Part shown: positions 52,757 to 64,000 of the stretch, one piece after another
Numbering within the stretch: the first letter of the stretch is position 1
How the letters are laid out: each line of letters opens with the position of its first letter
Assembly: GCF_020921035.1 (NCBI RefSeq)
Contig: NC_063157.1
Location: 3,286,001 to 3,350,000 of the forward strand
Direction: 5' to 3'
DNA: 64,000 bases
Origin: Rhodamnia argentea
Lineage: Eukaryota; Streptophyta; Magnoliopsida; Myrtales; Myrtaceae
Notes under the pieces: generated by a model
Seen by the model: the letters and a program-made list of their open reading frames with translations, nothing else
Databases searched by the model: none
Told to the model about the DNA's origin: nothing
Position numbers and translations under genes: made by a program

Positions 52757-54348
52757 TAGGGGTGAGCATGGCCGGGTGGGCCGGGTCCGCACCTAGACCC
52801 CGAAACCGATCCCGTTATAACCGGTTCCTAGTTTTTAGAACCGAGAACCGACCCTGTTTGTCTTGGAACCTATTTTGGAACCGACCCTATTTTTCGGTCC
52901 GGTTTCGGGGTTTACCCGAGAACCTGTTTTCCTTTTTTTTTTTCATCAAAATAATATGAGCATTGATGAAATGAAAAAAAAAAATTATAATACACCAAAA
53001 GCAACAATCCAAAAAATAATAATAAATAGGGTTAATACCATGGAAAACCCCAAACCGGTACACTTGTGACAAATTTACCCCAAATTATTTTTTTGACCAC
53101 AAAAAACCCAAAACCGGTACACCCGTGACAAATTTACCCTAAACCGGTACATATGTGACAAATTTACCCTCGGTTAATTTTCATTAAATTTAACTATCAA
53201 ATTGTTGATTTAGTGACATGTGATAGTTGACGGATATACCAATATGGGGTTTTAACCCTCTATTTGTTACTGGTTTATCAATTTGAGATAGGCGATCTTC
53301 GGATCCGACAGGTACGGTCTCGTGGAAGGCAAAAGCATTAGAGACGAGGTCTTCGAGCGATCGCCTTTCTTTGTAAGATCGAAAATTTGCTTTCCGTATC
53401 ATTGTTACCGGGTTATCCCCATGGTCTCCATGATCGGGATCTTCGCCGCGGGCCGCCCCTAAGGCTTACCTATTTATGTCAAATCGTGAACCTCCTTCCT
53501 TCGGTAGTCTCTTCTTGTATGATGACACCATCCATAGTGCACGGATGGGTGGAGCACCAAGGGTTGTGTCCTCCCATACCGTAGCGGACCAAAAGCCAAA
53601 ACAAAGTGACGATTTAACGGGGGGTGAATTTGTCACATGTGTACCGGTTTATGGTATTTCGTGGTCAAAATAATTAGTTTAGGGTAAATTTGTCACAAAT
53701 ATACCAGTTTAGGATTTTTGGTGGTAAAAAAAATAGTTTGGGGTAAATTTGTCACATATGTACCGGTTTGGGGTTTTTCATGGTCAAAAAAATAGTTTGG
53801 GGTAAATTTGTCACGGGTGTACCAGTTTAGGGTTTTTCATGGTATTAACCCTAATAAATAATAGTATGATTCACCAAAAGCAACAAACCTTGATATAAAA
53901 AATAAAAGTTGCAATCCATCAAAAGCAACAATGATCCTCCGTAACGCTGAATTAACATAGTGCAAATCTTTCTATCACACTTCAATTTTCGTTGTACCCA
54001 TTAAAAAAGAACTGAAATTGTAAGATCCAAATAACATGCTAAAAGACACCACATTTAACGAGCATGAACCAACACTAGAAAAACTCAAACACCACGAGCA
54101 TAAAACCAAAATCATAGTTATTTGGATACTACATTATGGTGTCTTTTTTTTTAAGTAACTAAAAACCGGTTCTAAAATCGGTCCGGGTGGGTCTTCACCT
54201 AGAACCGGAAACCGGACCGGTTTCAACCGGTTCTCAAAAATTGGAACCGAAACCCGGACCGGTTTGAGCAAGAACCGATTCCCGACCCTGTTTTTCGGGT
54301 GGGCCGATTCGGGTTCCGGGTAAACCCGGTCCAGCTTGCTCACCCCTA
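52757..54348. mobile_element. hAT-like non-autonomous element, TAGGGGTGAGCA ends, with nested insertion
   Basis: The left end is TAGGGGTGAGCATGG and the right end, read in reverse, is TAGGGGTGAGCAAGC. Both arms contain many copies of AACCGG/GGAACCG words. Flanks begin with GTTTC on both sides but differ at the next three bases, so the 8-bp duplication is imperfect. The 825-bp inner element at 53028-53852 interrupts it. The same end sequence bounds a second, intact-looking element at 54999-55520. Confidence 0.78.
53028..53852. mobile_element. Nested foldback element, AGGGTTAATACC ends
   Basis: The ends AGGGTTAATACCATGGAAAA and the reverse of the other, AGGGTTAATACCATGAAAAA, are almost identical. 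Each arm carries several copies of a ~50-bp unit containing ggtaaatttgtcac and gtaccggtttgggg-type words, inverted between arms. The unique middle (about 53220-53610) looks like captured sequence. AATAAAT flanks it at 53021-53027 and 53853-53859 (TAATAAAT if the last T of the element is counted), a direct target duplication. Confidence 0.85.
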
Positions 54349-54998
54349 GTTTCGATGCGCATGTGACTTGTTCGGGCGAAAATTATAAAAAAAAATTATA
54401 AAATTTTATTATAATTATGTCAATTCAGCCAATTTTCCATTTGTCTCATTTCAATCAATTTTGATTGGAAATCGTTGACGAGGACGTTGCCACGGCGCAG
54501 CACAATTTTTCTTACTTTTCGAGTTTTTATTTATTTATTTTTATTCTTTTCTTTCCTTTTCCTTTTCCTTTTCCCTTTCCTTTAAAATGGCCGACGATGG
54601 TCGAGAAATATTAAAATATTATTAGAAATTATCTACGTCATGGCCGACCGCGCCATGTAGGATGGCCGATGTCCACGTCTGTAATTTCCAATTAAAATTG
54701 ATTGCATGTATTGAATTATTATAAATGTAAAAGATTTAGAACTTGATTGATATAAAAAAATATACGATTGAATTGATATAATTGGTATAGATTTATCTTC
54801 TTCTTTTTTTGTTGTTGGTATTATTCCCGTCGTTCGGGCATGAGCATTTTTCACAGTGAACTGATAAGATCACTACTGTCAGATCATGGCGCAACTTAAT
54901 GGAGACGTACCCCAGACGTTCACCCAATATCCCGTCCATAGTGCGTAGACGACCACTGACGAAGCATAACCCTCGTCCGCTCATCCACAGCAAATTAC

Positions 54999-55520
54999 TA
55001 GGGTGAGCGGTTTCCGATCCGATCCGATTCTTATAAAAAATCGGAGATCGGACCGGTGGTCCTTGTTCTCACTTTTCGGAATCGCGAATTGGACCAGCCA
55101 CCCTTGGAATTGGGAACTGGACTGGACGGTCGGTCCGGTCTGGTTCCCGGGCGGTTCCAAGGATTTCTAGTCTGCGGTTCCGAAAAGTGGATGTACACTT
55201 TGATAAAAGACGCGATCGAGCTCGAGGTTGAATAAACAAGGGTCGGTGTACCACGAGCTCGGCGGAGTCAAGGCTTCTTCAATTGGCAGTTCCGAATCGA
55301 ACTCATAAATGTCATGGGCGCTATGCTAAAGTGAAGCAAAGAAATCCTAAATGACCTAAACCTAAACAACAAGTAAATGTTAGGTTTATTTTTTAAAAAA
55401 ATTTTGAAAAAAAGGACCGGTCCGGTCCTAGGCCCTGGAACCGGGAACCGGACCGGATCCCCCTAAAACTGGAAACCGACCATCAGTTTTGGTCCGGACG
55501 GTCTTTGTTGCTCACCCCTA
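54999..55520. mobile_element. hAT-type MITE with perfect 8-bp target-site duplication
   Basis: The left end TAGGGTGAGCGGTTTCC matches the reverse complement of the right end TAGGGGTGAGCAAC with a one-base gap. The flanks are CAAATTAC at 54991-54998 and again at 55521-55528, a perfect 8-bp target duplication, diagnostic of the hAT superfamily together with YAGGG ends. The arms contain ggaccggtcc and gaaccgg words. No transposase is present. The perfect duplication suggests a relatively recent insertion. Confidence 0.88.
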
Positions 55521-55898
55521 CAAATTACGTTCTGAGTTCATGGCAATAAGCTTTCAAATCTCAATGATGTTCTGTCGCGAACGCCCTCGCGCGCGCACGA
55601 GAAAGAGAGAGAGAAGCACACTCGACACGGATAATCTGGAAAGCCAAATCAATTCGCTTAGTGGGTAGCAGTAATTTGAACTCGCGTTCGCGCCAATGAG
55701 ATGTTTTATTCAATGCAAAATGATCCTGACACTGATCCGGAGAAGAAGAGATGGTGGTGGATCGTTTGTCATTTGATTCGAGAAGTTCATGGTACATTAA
55801 TGCCCTCGAGATTTCTTCATTTAATGTAGATTTTGCTTGTCATAAAGAAAAGAATAAGAAGAGGAGACGGTGGGTCTTTCGTCATTTGATCAACACGA

Positions 55899-56397
55899 TC
55901 ACGAGCGTCGCAGCCGGATTTTCCAGTTGGTGGGAGCAGCAGACGAAGCCCTCGCCACCATCTCCATTTCTCTCATCTCGTCGATCACAATCTGCCTGTC
56001 CCTGCATTCCACGCTGCAAAAGCCTTGATCGCCCCTGCATACGCATACACCCGCACGTGTTCCTCTGTAACATTCGAAAATCGAACACAAAGTTGAAGGA
56101 ATGAGGCCACGGGTTGCCCGGAAAAACTCTGCTTTACCTGTACATGTAGATGTCCTTGCGGGGGCTTAATTTCTTCCGGCAAAGATGACACGATTTGAGG
56201 AAGCGATTGGAGTCGCCGGTACGACGACGGGTCGCGTTCGATGTTGACGGAGGCGGCAGCAGCGGCGGAGGTGGTGGAGGCTTACCGGTTTGAGTCGAGA
56301 TGAGCGTGGACTTCACGAGGATGTTGCTGGACTGATTGGTCTTGGAAATTATCTGAGTGAGAATTATTCTGAGGCCTACTTCAGCCATTGAAGTCAT
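55899..56397 (-). CDS. FCS-like zinc finger (FLZ / DUF581) protein
   Basis: Two exons, minus strand: 56397-56138 and 56034-55899, joined in frame (396 nt, 131 aa), a normal length for the smaller FLZ proteins. The N-terminal part has a proline run (KPPPPPPLLPPP). The FLZ domain spans about residues 66-110: FLKSCHLCRKKLSPRKDIYM then YRGDQGFCSVECRDRQIVID. The intron falls between YMY and RGD. All four cysteines (C70, C73, C93, C97) and the FCS signature are present. FLZ proteins bind SnRK1 kinase subunits and help link energy and stress signalling; the finger is a protein-protein interface. The start could be ATG 56397 or the one three codons later. A TATATATG-like box lies on the coding strand near 56475-56485. 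It lies alone between two transposon-rich stretches. Confidence 0.92.
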
Positions 56398-57836
56398 GCC
56401 CTTTTTGTTTGAAGGGTTTCCTTCCCTTGGAAGAGAGAGAGAGATGGATATCAGGAACGCTCTGCGTCCTCAGTCATATATACACAGACGAAAAGAAAAA
56501 GTTATAAGCGGGTTGAAAGTCCTAATATTTATCATGAAAGTAATTAAGTCCTAAAATTTTAAGAAACGTGTAATTAATTCTTAAAATCTGTCGGAAAGTG
56601 CAATTGAATCTTCAAAAGTTCAAAAAGTGCAATCGAACCATAAAACTTGTCCAATTATTGAAATTAACTCCTTCTATTGATTGCAATTTTTAAAAGTTTC
56701 GAGAGTCGGATCATCTTGTCGTGACAAGTCTTAGGACTTAATTAGACTTTTTGAAAGTTTCAAGATACCATTGCACTTTTGTAACAAGTTTTAGGACTTC
56801 TAGACAAGAACCACGCGCATTTCCTCGTACAAGGACTATAGGAACGATTCAAATCTGCATGTCCGTTTCATGGGATGATTGCTCTTGCCTCTGCTCTGCC
56901 CTGTTTTTCTTCTGGGGTGTTTTTGCTGGTCTTGCCTTTTCTGTGTGTTGGTTGCGGATGGATAACATGCAAAGAACCTTGGTCGACCTTTATCGTTGCT
57001 TTTGGCCCGCGGGACGGAAGGGGACCTTTATGTCGGGCCAATCCAACCTGAGGAACGTGAAAACATTTGTGCTAATGACTCTCTTGAGTCTCAGGCTTTT
57101 CCAAGGATGAGGATTCACTGCATAAAATATTTCAAACACTCTTATCTTCTCATCTCCTCTTTGCTGCTTTAGACTCATCCGAGTAGGATTAACATCGAGT
57201 CATGTCGACTTAGCGAGCAAGTCAATTGACACCTCATGCTTCGCAAGAAGTGCGAACTCTTATACTCGATTTCTACTTCTTGTCCTATGAGCACGTGCGA
57301 ATAGGTTTTCACTTTTTTCTTAATTTAAATCATGCGATGCATACACTTTGACTTTTGAATCTAAACAAACAAGATAAAAGAGTTTCGAAATGCCCTCAAT
57401 CGTGTTAAGCATGCTACGAGGCAAATTAGTCTATTGAGTTGTAGGAAGAATAGGGATAAGGATTTCTTGTGTTAGTTTAGAAACCACTCAATATAGGGAG
57501 ATGTGTTTAACTCAATTAACTCTATCGGAACGGACCCATTTCATCTTCAACCAAATGTTAGACATGATCTCAAAAGGTTAAATTGGGTTCATGACTAATC
57601 CTGCTAGCTTACCCAACGCAGAATAATTCGGAAGCAACTTTTTACATTGACCAGATCGAGTATATTGTACCCTAAAAACGCATCAACTGATACTTCAACC
57701 AAGAAAAGCACTCATGCACTAGTTATTGATTGATTCTAGGTAAATCATGCACTACCAAAAGGCAATTATAGCTCACTGTTACCACCTTCTTCAATAGAAC
57801 TATATCATACAGAAACAAAATTTGCTCCGAGTATGG
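56398..57836. other. Intergenic between FLZ and eIF2B-alpha genes
   Basis: The first ~100 bp are the FLZ promoter. Between about 56510 and 56800 lies a degenerate foldback-type repeat with phrases like agtcctaaaattttaagaaa and their inverse (acaagttttaggactt). The remainder to 57836 is AT-rich with no recognised gene; its right end should contain the 3' flank of the eIF2B-alpha gene. Confidence 0.5.
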
Positions 57837-60800
57837 CTACAAGTAAAGCTGAATGAGCTCATCGCTCACCACGGATGGTGTCAAAACTCCCAGATCAGTG
57901 AAAAGCAGCGTCAGGTATTGGGGCGGCGTATAATCCCTGGCTGATGTTTCGACATCTACTTTAGATGGGATTGGCACCCCAAAATCAATGGGCCGTAAGG
58001 CCGGGGCCATATCTTTCTGGCCCAAAGGATAGAGGCGAGCAAACTGCGTAGCACGAGATCGATCGATTAGTCATGAAGTGTACAAAGTTCATTCTTGAAA
58101 ACATGTTTGCAGAAATAAAAAAACTCCAAAGTTTCTTGCAAAAGGCGGCACGGTTGCTTTTAGTGCAGAATGTCTTTGGCAAATGTCTTTGGCAAGTTGT
58201 GACTTGAGGTAAGTTTTCACCAGAGAAGACTTTGTTCCCATTTTGTAAGTTCAAACCAATCGGGATAGTCTCTTAAGCACAATGCAATTACAGAAGGTAT
58301 AAAATCAAGAGTACCTTGTAACTTTCCGCAGCCACATATACAGGCTTACTCATGCAGTGTGCTACCAACGCAATTTGGTATGTCCCCATCAAGTTGATGA
58401 TGCCACCACTTTCGACTACACCGTCAGCACCCACAAGGACCATGTCAACTTCATCCATGGTATACGCCACTGCTGAATCAATTAGGAGCTTCACAGGAAC
58501 ATCGAGCTTGGCAAGCTCATTTGATAACCGTAGCCCTGACCTGTCGGGTCTTCCCTCTGCATGCAGAGAACACGATACTTAAAATCTGGATATATTTTGG
58601 GGAAAAAAAAATCTGGGTAATTGGTAGCAAACACCAATTGTGATGTAGAGGGAAGACCAGACAGGAATACTCAAATGGCGATACTAGTTATACTACTTGA
58701 TGATAAAGCTCATTCACATGCCTTAAAACCAATATTCAAACTTACAGCTAGAAAAGAGAGTGATTTCAAATTGGGATGCTCAGAATGTCGAGGTTTTAGT
58801 AGACTCTGCATGCCAAAGGTCAGAGAAGATGCAGTAAAGAGTTAAAAAATGACCTGTGCAGAATACTCGGAAGACTTTCTTGTTTTGTACAGCTGTCTTC
58901 AGAACTTCTAGAACCACTCTGGAGAAACCATGGACTAAAATAGTACAACCATCAAAAATAAAATCTTGACTAAGCATTGCTATGATCCTCCGCGCCTGCA
59001 ATACGAAGTAATATCTAGTTTATACATGGGTAAATAGTTTATGGTATAAAAATTAACTCATTAGATAAACAGTGGTATTCTTTTCTCATATCGGTTTAAC
59101 AACCTTATAAGATATTTCCCCAAATTTTTCAGCACGCTCAATCAATCGTGACTTGGCTGAGTTGAATTCTTCGTATTCCAAGGCCGAAGTTCTGGTCACA
59201 TAACGCATGAAGAGATCACAGCCGGCTGTCAAGGAGATGGAGGTTGTGTCCCCCAACTGGTAAGAGTACAGTGTTAATAATCCGGAAGTGGAACAAAAAT
59301 AGGTAAAAATGCAGGGTATATACATTGGTAATAATCTAGTATTGACGAAGATCGGCCTTGTACAATTAAGGATACAATATAAATGCCAGAGACTGAACTT
59401 CCACACGACACCGATGACCATTTAGATCAAACATTTCTTTTGATCAGTACAGGTAGTAATTAACTGCTATATCATTTTTTGGTAAAAAAGGACATTGACC
59501 TTCATGTTGCTGCCAAGAAGTCTGCTGATAAATTGGCCTCTTTATACGCATGCTTGAAGGCGAAATACAAATTGTTAAGACATCATCAAGCCATAAAAAA
59601 TGAGGATCCAGCTAAGCTAAGCACACCTACCCCTTGATAGAGAACTACAATTTGTAGCTGACTATTATTTCACGTAATTGTATTCATAAACTCATCAAAT
59701 GGATCCTCGATACTTTGTCTTCTCTTTAACTGAAACCAACCCCCTCCTCCTCTTTTGAGGTTGTGGGCAAAGACTAGGACAAACTGTGATGTTAATTATT
59801 CCCACTATCCCATCATCATAAACAATGGCTGAGAACAGCCGTCAGTTTGCATCTTTGGCCCATTCAACGCATAAAAGGCCTACAAAACTTAATAAGAACG
59901 TAAAACATTTTACAAGTGGATTTATGAGGAAAGGTAAAAGGTAAAATCTAAAATGGAAGTAAAGTAGACTCCAATACAAGAGAAGTTCTAATAGATACTG
60001 GGTGCTGCAGTTTCCCCAGAACCCAAGCTATCCAGATTGTGAATTGAAACAGAGTATCTAAGAGGAAAATATATCCTGGCATAATCAATTGCTTAGACCA
60101 AAATGCTGCAGAGTGTGAGTGGTCACTAGGATTTCAAAGCAGAAACTGATCCAAATGCCTTCCACAAGTTCTGAGAGGATACCAAAGCCAGTATCGTTTG
60201 GAAAGAACCCTCCATATAGCCAAAAAAAAAGAAAAACATACCTAGTAACAGGGAACCATCATTCTCTCATACAAGACGAAAAAAGAAAAACCGATGCCGA
60301 ATCCCACATTTGACATTTCTTGCAGAAAGAGGGCAAAAGAAATCTTTCCCCGCATAAATTGAATCGAGAAAAACCAAAACACTAAAAAAATGATGCTTTA
60401 GCGAATGAAAGCACGCACCTTTAGCGAATCAGAGGCCTTCTTTAGCTCAATCTCGAGCTCCATCATGGTCGTCGCCTCGCTGGCCCTTATCACCGCCGCG
60501 AGCGCCCGAATTGCCGCCACGGCCTCAGCCAAATCGGGCTGCTGCCTCCAGTTGTTGAACTCGTCGATCACGCTGAAGGGCCTCCCGCCGCCGCCCGAGT
60601 CCGCGGCTGAGTTCGACCTCCCGTCACTCCCCGGCGAGTCAGGCCCCGCCGCCTCCTGCGCCTGGGCGAGCCAGTCGCTAGTGACGACGCCGTGGTGGGC
60701 GGCGCGGGTCTGGTAGTAGGCGGAGATTTTAGGGTTAGGGTTAGGGTTTTGGAGGGTGTCGGCCATGGAGGAGGACTGGTAGGTCGGGGGCGGGGAGAGG

Positions 60801-60871
60801 GTGATGGAGTCGGGCTTGGACACGACGTCGTTCCCCCTGTCGAGAATGAAGGAGGCCGATCTCCGCCACAT
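57837..60871 (-). CDS. Translation initiation factor eIF2B subunit alpha
   Basis: Five exons, minus strand: 60871-60419, 59256-59104, 58995-58854, 58556-58315 and 58043-57837. They total 1197 nt (398 aa). The start is MWRRSASFILDRGND, shared from memory with Arabidopsis homologues; a second in-frame ATG lies 35 codons on. The N-terminal helical part includes ISAYYQTRAAHHGVVTSDWL and FSVIDEFNNWRQQPDLAEAV. The Rossmann-like NagB/RpiA/CoA-transferase domain follows: TTSISLTAGCDLFMRYVTRT, DGCTILVHGFSRVVLEVLK, FCTEGRPDRSGLRL, YTMDEVDMVLVGADGVVESG and GGIINLMGTYQIALVAH, ending with TPPQYLTLLFTDLGVLTPSV. eIF2B is the guanine-nucleotide exchange factor for eIF2, and the alpha subunit is part of the regulatory core. 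The Gly/Ser/Pro-rich insert in exon 1 makes it slightly longer than usual. Confidence 0.95.
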
Positions 60872-62676
60872 CTAATAGCGAGGGCGAGAAAAGTCGATGT
60901 CTCTGAGAGAAAGCGGAAGGGAAAGTGGCGGTTCCCGTGGGGAAAGATTACGGGGCGGATCACGGACGGGATTATGAAGGAGTTTAGATCGTTAATGATG
61001 CTCCTGCTTCTTGGGCAATTCGTTCTGAACGTTTTGTTGTAGAACAAAAGACATAAGATTGTCCCACGAATCGGACATATACCCGTCTGGTTAATGTTAG
61101 CCACGGTTTGCAATCAGGCTGGACCGGCCAGGGAGGCAATCCGAACCATCCGGACCGGTTCGAGAGTATCAACGACTACTTGTCGTTTTTTTCCTTTCTA
61201 AAAAATATTATCGATTCGGTTGCGATTCAAGTAATTCTTTTTTATGTCTTCTAGATGAAAAATGAAAAATTGAAGAAATTTGCATCTAGAACTCTAGTGA
61301 ACCAAAAATTATAAAAATTGTCGCTAAGGTGCAATTAGTTTTTCCCCTAAAAAACTCAATCAAGTCCAAAACTTAAAAAGAAAATGCAATCAAATATTAA
61401 AACTTGTTAAATTGATGCAATCAAATTTCTTGGTTAAGTTTGTCCGATTTGGCTAATGGAATAAACTGATGCGATTTTTTTTTAATTATTTTTGGGTGAC
61501 ATGTGGGCTGACCCAGTTGGAAAAGAAAAACTCAAAAGTGGAAAATTAATGGATAAAGAGAAGCTCCCAGATTAACATAAACCTAAATACCATTTGCTAA
61601 AGCCTCGCCCAAAAGCAAGCTGGTGATGCCAAGAAGCCCATCACCTCAGACCGATCTCGAGCCACCATCGTCGCCGCCACTTAAGAGGCTGCTTCGACTG
61701 AGGCCTCAGCGGCGACAGAGGCGAAGGGATCCGAACTAGAGAGGGAAGGGTACAACAGTCACGGTCGTGAGCTCGACGAGATCCTCAGCGGCTTGAAGAA
61801 CTATCATCCTCTCAACAGCAAGACCAATCTCTCTACAACTCAAAATACTCTATTCCAGAACCCACTCCCACCTCCCTAAAAAGATCTAGCAAGGCACAAA
61901 ACTGACATTTGACTGCACAAAAATGAACACGGGAAAGGAACCAATTCTGAACATCGAATTGCATCCCGATCGGTTAGTATGTTCCGTTAATTAGAATCGG
62001 CGAAATTATTGGAGAGATTTGACTACATCGATTTGAGATAAGTCTCGAAACTTGATTGCAGTTTTTAAAAGTTTTAGGACTTTCGGTATATTTATCTCTA
62101 AAAAGCGCGAGAAAACGAAATGGTTCCTCATTCCCTTTTTTCCAAAAGCAGAGACCATCGGTTCGGCCCTCAAGTATAGTTCAGAGCCGATCAACTTTTG
62201 GATTGTTATTCATGTCCCTATTCCCGGCACCGCATGATTCGCCTTCGCCATTATGGAATTTAGTATGATTTTTCGGTAAGAATACTTGTCATCAGCGGAG
62301 ATTTTTTTTTTTTTTAATGGACTAAAATCCCACCAACTTGCATGTTTCAATGGGCAGATTTCGGACTATAATAAGTTCCCATGCTGGGTCCAAAACGATA
62401 ATTTAATTTAGGGTTGTTGTCGGCATGTTGTGCCTTATTCTACTGTTTTTTTAGCCACTCGAAACACCTTTTTTTTTTCTACTCGGGTTTTAAATCATGT
62501 GCAACGCATCTAATTTGAGTGCGTCGAAATGAGGTTCGGGCGAAATTTCGCCGAAGAATATAACTAATATTTAAGAAGAGGACTGGAAGAAACAAGAGTA
62601 ACGTTCAAAATAGAAACGAGCAAACTATGGATACATTAAATCAAGGGAAGATTTTCGAACCCAAAAAAAAAAAAAA
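60872..62676. other. Intergenic right of eIF2B-alpha
   Basis: The first few hundred bases form the promoter of the minus-strand eIF2B-alpha gene. Degenerate foldback phrases (acttaaaaagaaaatgcaat and similar) occur near 61310-61440. A GC-richer stretch lies at 61610-61790 without a frame I can assign. No gene is recognised. Confidence 0.45.
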
Positions 62677-63669
62677 AGGGAAAATTTCGAAAAAGAAGCC
62701 CAAATGCTCTTATTTTCTCGAATAAGGGCTTAAAGCGAATCTTGTTTCAAAAAAGGGCTTAAAGTGACTATATTAGTTTCAAAAAGGATTTGAGTTACTT
62801 TAGTTATGGGCATTTTGGTTATTTATTATTTTATTATTTTCCTTTTTCTTTTTTTAAGAGATTTTGAAAAAAAAAGTAAAAAAATAAATAAAAACAAAGA
62901 AACACAGGCGGGAGGAATGACCTCCCACTTGTTGTTGCCGACCAAAGGTAAGGGCTTGTTGGCCCTCGCCCGAGTCGAGAGAGGGCCGTAACCCTCTCCC
63001 AAGTCCGGTCGAGGGCCACGGCCATCGGCAGGGCCCGGATCGGGGTGGGTCAAAGGAATGGTGTCCGTCCTCGGTGTCAATCCTAATGATCGCAGATTCC
63101 CTACCGAAGCTCATATACAGCAATTTCTCCTCAAGGCTTGCGATTGACACGCAAGAAAACGAGAAAGACGTGTATTTGTAAATGACGACGATTTCAGCTA
63201 GGGTTTCGTAGCGCAACATTGCAGTGGATAAATCCATCTTCGAAGATTGAAACTTTCGGCTCAGGCGAAGGCCGGCGGGTCGGCGGGATCATCGGCCCTC
63301 GTCGAGGCGCCGGCGACCCCGACGGCCATCGTCGCCGCCCCATCGGTTGTGGGGCAAAGGCCACAGGCGGGAGGTTGACCTCCCGCCTAATTTTCTTCTT
63401 TTTTTTTTACCTTTCTTTTTTTTTGGTTTAAATTTTATTTAACAAAAAATTAGATTAAATTCATATTTTTACAAAAATGCTATTGATCGGATGAAAAATT
63501 TGATCGGCTAGCGAGATCAACTCCTTATTTGAAATAATCGTAACTATTTTAGGCCATTTTTCAAGATAATGATGGCATTTTCGACTCTTATTTAAAATAA
63601 AATTCACTTCAGGCTTTTATTTGAGAAAGTGAGGGCACTTGGGGTTTTATTTTTTAGGAAATTTTCCCT
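62677..63669. mobile_element. AGGG-family foldback element with captured-looking core
   Basis: The left end AGGGAAAATTTCGAAAAAGA and the right end (reversed AGGGAAAATTTCC) match the termini of the copy in the SWA2 intron. Arms carry three or four ataagggcttaaagtg-like units in opposite orientation. The core contains two GC-rich patches sharing gcgggaggttgacctcccgc-type words with the 39866-40669 copy, separated by unrelated sequence (about 63050-63240) that could be a captured fragment. An A-run precedes the left end, so target duplication cannot be read. Confidence 0.7.
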
Positions 63670-63718
63670 AATATCAAGATGGGTTTGAGTGAGTGACATG
63701 ACATCGCAAGTGCCCTTT

Positions 63719-64000
63719 TAGGGTCTGTTTGGCAGTGATTCTGATCCTCTGTTTCTGTTCCCAGAAACAAAAAAGGATTAGAAACATGTTTAGTAATGGA
63801 AAAAAAAATGATTTTGATTCTGGTCCCGGGAACACTTTTGGACCACTTTTCAGAAGCAAAAAAAAGATGATTCCGGTGTTTTGAAACACTTTTGGGGATC
63901 ACTTTTTTACACAATATACTTATGACTTATCCCTCATACTTATAATTAAAAGTTTAATATAAAATGGTATTATTTTAAAAAAAAAGTCCACGTGGATTTT
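63719..64000. mobile_element. Partial MITE-like element running off the window
   Basis: The sequence AGGGTCTGTTTGGCAGTGAT is a typical start of plant terminal-inverted-repeat elements. It is followed by inverted words of cagaaac/gtttctg and gattctgatcc/ggaatc type. The other end is not in the window, so this is tentative. Confidence 0.4.

Noticed and set aside
60692-61042. Plus-strand frames opposite the first exon of eIF2B-alpha
   Set aside because: They are antisense shadows of GC-rich coding sequence.

Overview
The window is a nuclear chromosome segment of a flowering plant. Every confident gene is split by introns, mostly GT-AG, and the products are plant-type: a SAUR, an FCS-like zinc finger protein, a plant SAC-domain phosphatase, a GDSL lipase with a secretion signal, and others. 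GA/CT microsatellites sit in the likely 5' leaders of several genes, and the gaps are full of small inverted-repeat transposons. A woody eudicot (rosid, possibly Myrtaceae/Eucalyptus-like) is my guess; the sequence alone does not prove it.

Nine genes can be modelled exon by exon with an intact frame. From left to right they are: a complex I intermediate-associated protein 30 (CIA30) family protein (minus, 2046-5146, 7 exons, 225 aa); a single-exon SAUR (plus, 7062-7370, 102 aa); a NOC1/MAK21/SLOW WALKER2-type ribosome biogenesis factor (minus, 7870-18090, 16 exons, 1035 aa); 40S ribosomal protein SA (plus, 18537-20761, 5 exons, 309 aa); a SAC-domain phosphoinositide phosphatase (minus, 22266-30426, 16 exons, 810 aa); Mediator subunit MED6 (plus, 43994-47011, 5 exons, 251 aa); a GDSL esterase/lipase (minus, 48078-50907, 5 exons, 381 aa); an FCS-like zinc finger protein (minus, 55899-56397, 2 exons, 131 aa); and eIF2B subunit alpha (minus, 57837-60871, 5 exons, 398 aa).

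The left half (2-30.5 kb) is gene-dense, with conserved housekeeping genes packed closely. The SWA2-like gene and ribosomal protein SA fire divergently from a 446-bp shared promoter, linking ribosome assembly with a ribosomal protein. From 30.4 to 44 kb lies a gene-poor island holding a four-copy ~170-bp tandem repeat, several inverted-repeat elements, an isolated cluster of G-box/ABRE motifs, a GC-rich terminal-inverted-repeat element, and a 5'-truncated LINE. The LINE separates a site-II-rich promoter-like block from MED6. A second island (51-55.9 kb) contains hAT-like non-autonomous elements, one interrupted by another, with target-site duplications still visible. The far right (61-64 kb) holds more copies of the AGGG...CCCT foldback family.

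I found no wholly novel system. The most useful unusual observations are three in-frame GC-AG introns in three neighbouring genes, a foldback repeat family built from subterminal arrays of a short motif (with a target-site duplication for one copy), the nested insertion at 52.8-54.3 kb, the 170-bp tandem array, and two orphaned promoter-like clusters. From memory, homologues of several of these genes lie together in two paralogous Arabidopsis chromosome 1 blocks, so the left half looks like a single ancestral order.
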